NCBI GenBank assembly: GCA_934875375.1
Contig: CAKXHL010000007.1
Location: 31,630 to 95,629, forward strand
From: an uncultured bacterium
GTDB taxonomy: Bacteria > Bacillota > Clostridia > Oscillospirales > Ruminococcaceae
Reading direction: 5' to 3'
Length of the DNA stretch: 64,000 nt
Made by a program: the position numbers and the translations under genes. Positions 58,858 to 64,000 of this stretch are shown here, piece by piece; within the stretch, counting starts at the first letter, position 1; every line of letters begins with the position of its first letter. Below the pieces are notes generated by a model. It did no database searches. It was not told the origin of the DNA and saw nothing but the letters and a program-made list of their open reading frames with translations.

Positions 58858-61800
58858 TTATTCCTCAACGAGCTGCAGCTCTTCTTCGGGAATAGTGCGA
58901 ATTTCTTTTTTGTTCATAATATCGTACATAGCGGGGACAACAAACAAAGTCATCAACGTGGCGTATAAAAGTCCGCCAATGCAGACAATGGCTACCGGCT
59001 GCATCATCTGTGCACCGGTTCCCATCCCCATTGCCATGGTAGACAGGCCCAGTACAGTAGTCAGAGTAGTCATCAAAATCGGCCGCAGACGGGTAATACC
59101 CGCCTCTACCAGCGCTTCAAATTTGGAAACTCCCTGAGCGCGCAGTTGATTGACATAGTCAATCAAAACGATACCGTTGTTGACAATTATGCCTGCCAGC
59201 ATCACAAAGCCGATCATGGAAATGACGCTGACTTCCATGCCACAGATCATCAACCCCAGCAAACCGCCGGTAAAGGCCAGTGGGATGGTAAACAGCACGA
59301 TAAACGGAGATTTTAGGGACTGGAACTGTGCAACCATAATGAGATAAATAAAGGCTACCGCCATCAACAGCATTTTTAAAAGTTCGGTGATGGATTCCAT
59401 GATCGTTTCGTTCTCACCGGCAAATTCCATGGAAAAACCGGAAGGAAGCGAATAATCAGCTAGTGCTTTTTGGGCATCGGCGGCAACCAAACTGACGTTA
59501 TATCCGTCTTGCAGGGTAGCAGAAATGGTCAAATAACGGCGCTGCGCGTCGCGCTGGATGGTGCTCAAGGATTGGGTATTGGCAAAAGAGGCAATATCTT
59601 TCAAAAAAACCTGAGATGTTTCTCCTTCGCTGTTGGTTACAGTAAAGGCGTGATTTTCAATTTCTTCCCGGCTGATTTCGGTGGCCGAGCCATCTACAAT
59701 TACCACACTGACGTCACTGTTTTCCAATTTCAGGGTGGTAGAGGCAGTCTCGCTTTTCATGGCGGCGGCCATTTCCGCATACACCTGGGCCACAGTCAAT
59801 CCGTGCTCCATCGCTTTTTGCTTATCCACAGCAATACGAAGTTCCGGGGTAGCGTCTCCAATACCGCTGTCCACTTCGGCAATCCCTTCTACTTGTCCCA
59901 ATGCAGCAGCAATTTCCCCGGCGGTGGATTGCAGCAGATCCAGGTCGTCTCCGTACAGGTTGACGCTGACGCCGGAACCGCTCATGGCAGTCATCATGGT
60001 GCTCATGTCAGAGGAGCCGGATACCGTCACTTCGCCCTCCAGATCGGAGCAGGCATCTGCAATCCGACGGGACAGTTCGCTGACAGAAACGGATACATCT
60101 TCCCGCAGCAGAATATACATGCTGACATTGGTCACATCTTCACTGCCTGTGCCAATCCCAAGCATGCTGCTGGTGCCGCTGGAAAGCATAGCGCCGACAG
60201 TTTCCACTTCATCCATGGCGCTGACCCGTTCGATGATATCGTCAGATACTTGGGCTGTCTGCTCCAGAGTAGCGTCCTCCGGCATCTGCAGTTCCAAGCT
60301 GATCTGAGCGCTGTCCACGCTTGGCATGAAGGAAAATCCGCGGCTTAAAGCCCAGACGAAGCTGAGTACCAACAGCGCCAGCGATCCGCACAATACCACC
60401 CATTTCTTTTTCAGCGTCCAGCGCAGAGCCTTTTCATAAATATGCTGTACTTTATCAAACCATCTGTGTTCCTTGGGGGTGTTTTTCCGCAGAGTCCGCT
60501 GCGCCATGGCGGGAACGACCGTCAAAGCCACGATCAGGCTGGCCAATAGAGAATAGGCAATGGTCAGCGCCATGTCGGTGAACAACTGTCGGGTAATTCC
60601 CTCAATGAAAACAATGGGCAAGAAGACACAGACCGTGGTCAGGGTAGAGGAAGTGATGGCCGCCGCCACCTGCGACGCGCCGGAAACAGCCGCTTGGGCG
60701 GCCGTGTAGCCCTTTCCCCGCAGCCGGTAGATATTTTCGATTACCACCACCGAGTTATCCACCAGCATACCAACGCCGACTGCCAGACCGGACAGGGAGA
60801 TCATGTTCAGTGTCACACCGGAAAAATACATCAGTACAATCGCAAAAATAACACTAATCGGAATGGAAACGGCAATGATAGAGGTAGGCTTCACATCCTT
60901 TAAGAAGAAAAATAGGATGATAATGGCCAGAACTGCACCGAAGGCAAGGTTTTCCAGTACAGAGTTGACAATCATATGAATGTAGTCGCCCTGATCCATC
61001 AGAGAGGTGAAATGAAGCCCCTCGTACTCTTGCGAGAGCTGTTCAAAGCGGTTCTGCAAATTTTCAGTCACTTCGGCGGTGGCGTAGTTGGACTGTTTAT
61101 TGAAAGAAAGAATAACGCCGTCGTTTTTCCCCATTTTGGCATAGGTTTCGGCCGCGTTATCCGAAACGAAGATGTCGGCCACATCCCGCAGGTAAATGGG
61201 ATCCATTCCTTCTACGCCGGGGTCAAACAGCATCAGATTCTGCAGCTCTTCCAAATCAGAGATTTTATCGCCTACCCGAACCAGATAATCAACACCGCTT
61301 TCAGTTATGTATCCAGCAGGCATGGAAAAGTTCTGCGCTGTCAGGATTTTGGAAACCATATCCATTGTCAGCGTATCGCCCATATCGGTTTTTTCCGCTT
61401 CTAAACGGGCGTCGTCCAACTGTTGCTGGGCGCTGTCCAAGGAGGTTTCGCCTACTAGAATTTTGACCAGTGCGCTGTAAATTTCCCATTCGGCACCGGC
61501 TTTTTTCTCGTTCATCTGGCTGATGGCATCCTCCAGCGTAATTTTACCGGCGCTCAACTCCTCTTGGGTGTCTTCCAGATATACCATGGCGTCTTCCATG
61601 CCGGTAATGCTCTGATCCAGTGCCGCAGCTGTGGTGCGGACTGTCTGACGATCCAATCCCATTTCGTCCAGTGCGCTGTCAATTTGCTCCAGCGCGATTT
61701 GCACCTGATGGTATTCTACGCTGGAGGTGATTTGGGCGATAGCGGTGTCTTTTTGCTCTTGGGTCCAATCTTCCCGCGCTTTGATTGCGGCAATCTGCTC

Positions 61801-62697
61801 GTCGAAAGCGGCTTGGGCCGCTTCCAGTTGATCCAGTGTGGCAATCAGCTGGTCCATTTTCTTTTTTTGACTTTTGAGCTCTGGCAGCTGCTCATCTGCC
61901 TGTTCCAATACGGCGTCAATCGCCATGTCCGCCGTTTCCAGCTGGGCTTTTCCGGAATAAATTTCGCTTTCGGCTTTACCCATTTCTTCCCGAAGAGTCT
62001 CGTGGCCGTTCTGCAGTTCCTGCTTGCCGCTTTCCAGTTCTGCTTTGGCGTCAGCCAGTTCGGCATCGGCCTTATCGAATTTGTCATTGAGGGCGGCCTG
62101 CATTTTTTCGTTTACCGCATCTATTTTTCGCTGCGAGAGCAGGACATTGATTTGTTTTTCCACAGTGCCGCTGGCGGATATGCTGGCAACCCCGGCAACG
62201 CCTTCCAGCTTATTCATCAGCGTATCGTTTAAAAAGCTGGTCAATTCCGTGGTATCCGCGCCGTCCAGATCAACAGCAGCGATCATAACCGGCAGGATAT
62301 TCGGATTTATTTTCATCAGATAGGGGGTGCCTACCGATTCAGGCCACGCGCCCTCGATCAACGAAATTTTTTCCCGGATATCCACCGAAATGGAATCCAT
62401 ATTGGCATTGTCGTTAAACTCCAAAAAAAGGATCGAATAATTTTCGCTGGAACTGGAGGTTACGGTACTGATATTTTCCAGCGTTGCCATCGACTGTTCC
62501 AAAGGCTTGGTGAGGGTGGCTTCCACCTCCTCAGGAGAAGCGCCGGGATAAGTAGTCATCAGCACAGCCATGGGGAAGTCCATGTTGGGCAAAAGGTCGG
62601 GCGTCATGCTGGTAAAGGACACAAAGCCCAAAATCAACACCAGAATTACCGCGACCAAAACGGTCAGCGGCTTTTTTACACTAAATTTGGCTAACAT
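58858..62697 (-). CDS. RND-family exporter with large coiled-coil insertion
   Basis: A 1279-residue inner-membrane proton-driven exporter of the AcrB/HAE1 type: N-terminal TM1, two large extracytoplasmic loops, and TM4 with GMLVDNSVVVIENIYR, where the first acidic relay residue is kept. The C-terminal half is repeated, with YVNQLRAQGVSKFEALVEAG. Usual members have about 1030 residues. The excess is a heptad-rich insertion at about residues 195-440 in the first loop (DAELADAKAELESGKQEL and similar). No membrane-fusion protein gene is adjacent. ATG 62697 overlaps tetR by 7 bp. Confidence 0.92.
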   Translation of the reverse strand: MLAKFSVKKPLTVLVAVILVLILGFVSFTSMTPDLLPNMDFPMAVLMTTYPGASPEEVEATLTKPLEQSMATLENISTVTSSSSENYSILFLEFNDNANMDSISVDIREKISLIEGAWPESVGTPYLMKINPNILPVMIAAVDLDGADTTELTSFLNDTLMNKLEGVAGVASISASGTVEKQINVLLSQRKIDAVNEKMQAALNDKFDKADAELADAKAELESGKQELQNGHETLREEMGKAESEIYSGKAQLETADMAIDAVLEQADEQLPELKSQKKKMDQLIATLDQLEAAQAAFDEQIAAIKAREDWTQEQKDTAIAQITSSVEYHQVQIALEQIDSALDEMGLDRQTVRTTAAALDQSITGMEDAMVYLEDTQEELSAGKITLEDAISQMNEKKAGAEWEIYSALVKILVGETSLDSAQQQLDDARLEAEKTDMGDTLTMDMVSKILTAQNFSMPAGYITESGVDYLVRVGDKISDLEELQNLMLFDPGVEGMDPIYLRDVADIFVSDNAAETYAKMGKNDGVILSFNKQSNYATAEVTENLQNRFEQLSQEYEGLHFTSLMDQGDYIHMIVNSVLENLAFGAVLAIIILFFFLKDVKPTSIIAVSIPISVIFAIVLMYFSGVTLNMISLSGLAVGVGMLVDNSVVVIENIYRLRGKGYTAAQAAVSGASQVAAAITSSTLTTVCVFLPIVFIEGITRQLFTDMALTIAYSLLASLIVALTVVPAMAQRTLRKNTPKEHRWFDKVQHIYEKALRWTLKKKWVVLCGSLALLVLSFVWALSRGFSFMPSVDSAQISLELQMPEDATLEQTAQVSDDIIERVSAMDEVETVGAMLSSGTSSMLGIGTGSEDVTNVSMYILLREDVSVSVSELSRRIADACSDLEGEVTVSGSSDMSTMMTAMSGSGVSVNLYGDDLDLLQSTAGEIAAALGQVEGIAEVDSGIGDATPELRIAVDKQKAMEHGLTVAQVYAEMAAAMKSETASTTLKLENSDVSVVIVDGSATEISREEIENHAFTVTNSEGETSQVFLKDIASFANTQSLSTIQRDAQRRYLTISATLQDGYNVSLVAADAQKALADYSLPSGFSMEFAGENETIMESITELLKMLLMAVAFIYLIMVAQFQSLKSPFIVLFTIPLAFTGGLLGLMICGMEVSVISMIGFVMLAGIIVNNGIVLIDYVNQLRAQGVSKFEALVEAGITRLRPILMTTLTTVLGLSTMAMGMGTGAQMMQPVAIVCIGGLLYATLMTLFVVPAMYDIMNKKEIRTIPEEELQLVEE

Positions 62698-63317
62698 CCG
62701 GTTTCCTCCTGTTTCGGGTCCATTCCGCGGCGCAGAATGGCGATTTTATTTTGAAAACTTGCGCTGATTTCTGCTTTGCGCGCCGGTTCGGCAAACAGCT
62801 CCACGATCGCCCATTTCAGCAGGCTTGCTAAGATATCCGCACAATCGAACAAATCGTTTTCCTGCCGCAGATCCAGCCGGGAAAGATCGATAAAGGAGAT
62901 CATTTCTCTGCCTCTTTCTTGCGGTAGGAAGAAGGGGAGGTAGGATGCACGCTCATCTTTTACTTTCATCCCACTAAGCAGGTTTTGATATAATAAGTAC
63001 AGATCCGTGCGCTGGGAAATCTGGCAGACCAAATCGAAAATATCCTGTGTCAAGGCGAAAGGATCTCCATTGTGCTTTCTAAGGCTTTCTTTTGAGATAT
63101 CCTCCATTTTTTTATGAAAATCTCCCAAAATCATCTGAAACATGTCATTTTTATCTACAAAATACTGGTAGAAACTTCCTCTTGGGATTCCTGCGTTTTG
63201 AATGATTTTGTTGATGGAAATTTTCTCATATGGAACGCGAAGTATTTCCTGCCGGATGGCGTCAATCAGCTTTTGCCGTTTTTGCTCGGGCAGGTGATAA
63301 AAGGTACTGGTCGGCAT
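62691..63317 (-). CDS. TetR-family repressor
   Basis: A 208-residue regulator. The N-terminal DNA-binding domain (residues 10-60, KISINKIIQNAGIPRGSFYQYFVDKNDMF) is typical of TetR. The C-terminal ligand domain is variable and helical. ATG 63317 follows AAAGGAG. It overlaps the RND gene and is preceded by a dyad over the transcription start, so it very likely represses its own operon until an exporter substrate binds. Confidence 0.9.
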   Translation of the reverse strand: MPTSTFYHLPEQKRQKLIDAIRQEILRVPYEKISINKIIQNAGIPRGSFYQYFVDKNDMFQMILGDFHKKMEDISKESLRKHNGDPFALTQDIFDLVCQISQRTDLYLLYQNLLSGMKVKDERASYLPFFLPQERGREMISFIDLSRLDLRQENDLFDCADILASLLKWAIVELFAEPARKAEISASFQNKIAILRRGMDPKQEETGC

Positions 63318-63332
63318 GTTTTTCTCCTTTGT

Positions 63333-63349
63333 TATGACAGGGTGTCATA
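63333..63349 (-). promoter_or_regulatory. Operator dyad of the tetR-RND operon
   Basis: Perfect TATGACA-N3-TGTCATA inverted repeat, 16 bp upstream of the tetR start and just downstream of the -10 box. A good candidate for the TetR binding site. Confidence 0.7.
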
Positions 63350-63361
63350 CGGACAGTTCCT

Positions 63362-63390
63362 ATCATATCCAAAGGGAATCGAGGGGTCAA
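63362..63390 (-). promoter_or_regulatory. Promoter of the tetR-RND operon
   Basis: Minus-strand TTGACC (63385-63390), 17-bp spacer, TATGAT (63362-63367). Confidence 0.75.
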
Positions 63391-63440
63391 TAAACATTTT
63401 GTAAATAGAAACAGAAAAATTTTACCTTTGTCGAAAGAAC

Positions 63441-63490
63441 CGAAAAAAGAGCAGCCCGGGGGACAGAAAGAAAGTCTGTCCCCCAGGCTG
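63441..63490 (-). terminator. Terminator of the glutamate-synthase-like gene
   Basis: Long stem CAGCC(C)GGGGGACAGA / TCTGTCCCCC(A)GGCTG followed by TCTTTTTTC on the minus strand. Confidence 0.85.
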
Positions 63491-63525
63491 TCCGGTCTTT
63501 CTCCCGGCAGGTGGCCCAAAGCCTC

Positions 63526-64000
63526 CTACCGATTTCTCAAAGCTTCGTCGATGGCCCGCGCTGCCTGCTTGCCCGCACCCATCGCCAGGATCACCGTCGC
63601 CGCTCCTGTCACCGCGTCGCCCCCAGCCCATACGCCTTCCCGGCTGGTTTTTCCGCTCTCGTCCTTTGTGACCAGGCATCCGTGCCGGTCGGCTTCCAGC
63701 CCCGGCGTCGTCGATCGGATCAGCGGGTTTGGACTCGTCCCAATGGCCATGATTACGCTGTCTACCTCGATTTCAAACTCGCTTCCCTTCTTCTCCACCG
63801 GACGCCGCCGTCCGCTCTCGTCCGGCTCGCCCAGCTCCATCTCTACGCACCGGATTCCGCCGACCTTGCCAGCTCCGTCGTCCAGAATCTCCACCGGGTT
63901 GCACAGTGTCCGGAAGATGATCTGCTCTTCTTCGGCGTGCTCCACCTCTTCTTTTCTCGCCGGCAGTTCTTCCATTCCCCGACGGTACACGATGTAGACC
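63526..64000 (-). CDS. gltA: NADPH-dependent glutamate synthase small subunit-like oxidoreductase (5' part missing)
   Basis: Only the last 157 residues or so lie in the window. They contain the end of the NAD(P)H/FAD oxidoreductase domain: VYRRGMEELPARKEEVEHAEEE, IRCVEMELGEPDESGRRRP, DSVIMAIGTSPNP, and the FAD-binding GVWAGGDAVTGAATVILAMGAGKQAA. These match GltA/GltD-type flavoproteins that supply electrons for glutamate synthesis or serve in NfnB-like enzymes; the two cannot be separated from this fragment. Stop at 63526, followed by a strong terminator. Confidence 0.88.
   Translation of the reverse strand, partial: VYIVYRRGMEELPARKEEVEHAEEEQIIFRTLCNPVEILDDGAGKVGGIRCVEMELGEPDESGRRRPVEKKGSEFEIEVDSVIMAIGTSPNPLIRSTTPGLEADRHGCLVTKDESGKTSREGVWAGGDAVTGAATVILAMGAGKQAARAIDEALRNR

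Noticed and set aside
1..64000. CRISPR arrays, insertion sequences and rRNA genes
   Set aside because: Looked for regularly spaced repeats, transposase motifs and rRNA signatures; none seen by eye.

Overview
The window looks like a chromosomal segment of a Gram-positive anaerobe of the Clostridia, probably in or near Oscillospiraceae/Ruminococcaceae. This is inferred from moderately GC-rich coding sequence, AGGAGG-type ribosome binding sites, frequent TTG and GTG starts, the gene families present, and good sigma-A type promoters with 17-bp spacers. I saw no insertion sequence and no CRISPR array.

Layout. 0-5.6 kb (minus strand): the N-terminal part of an ABC exporter behind a promoter with a 19-bp spacer, a CLC-type channel or antiporter with fluoride-exporter-like motifs, argS, and an XRE regulator. 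5.7-18.6 kb: a compact plus-strand block of phage structural genes (terminase, portal, scaffold, capsid, connectors, FN3 protein, baseplate hub, fibres). No tape measure, lysis, replication or integrase gene is visible. An XRE gene lies before it and an ImmA/IrrE protease gene after it. 18.6-26 kb: YeiH transporter, a pair of class-I glutamine amidotransferases of which one has lost its nucleophile, a GNAT, and a four-gene operon (esterase, acyltransferase, DUF6320-like, zinc ribbon). 26-29.5 kb: two tRNA-Ser genes, dinB, then a stretch of broken genes. 29.6-32.2 kb: a zinc/cadmium P-type ATPase with its ArsR/CzrA-type sensor, promoter and operator.

32.3-37 kb: metG, tatD and an Lsa/Vga-like ABC-F ribosome-protection gene behind a leader with a 7-codon uORF and mutually exclusive hairpins. 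37-45 kb: a secreted or membrane-anchored protein and a 26-residue peptide that resembles its N-terminus, a PatB/MalY-type C-S lyase, a lysine riboswitch with two tandem terminators in front of an NhaC-family transporter, a broken phosphotransferase gene, and a second NhaC paralogue. 45-54.2 kb: a nine-gene Mrp/Mbh-like cation antiporter operon with four MrpD/NuoL-type subunits. 54.2-64 kb: two broken GNAT genes, a SLOG-like protein, a ZIP transporter, a two-gene SufC-SufB/D unit, an RND exporter with a long coiled-coil insertion and its TetR repressor, and the C-terminal part of a glutamate-synthase-type oxidoreductase.

The most promising items are the reduced capsid/baseplate locus without a tape measure, and the uORF attenuator of the ABC-F gene, in which an 11-nt uORF segment is repeated exactly in the terminator arm. 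The rest is mainly metal, cation and drug transport with well-resolved local control elements, and several recently inactivated genes.
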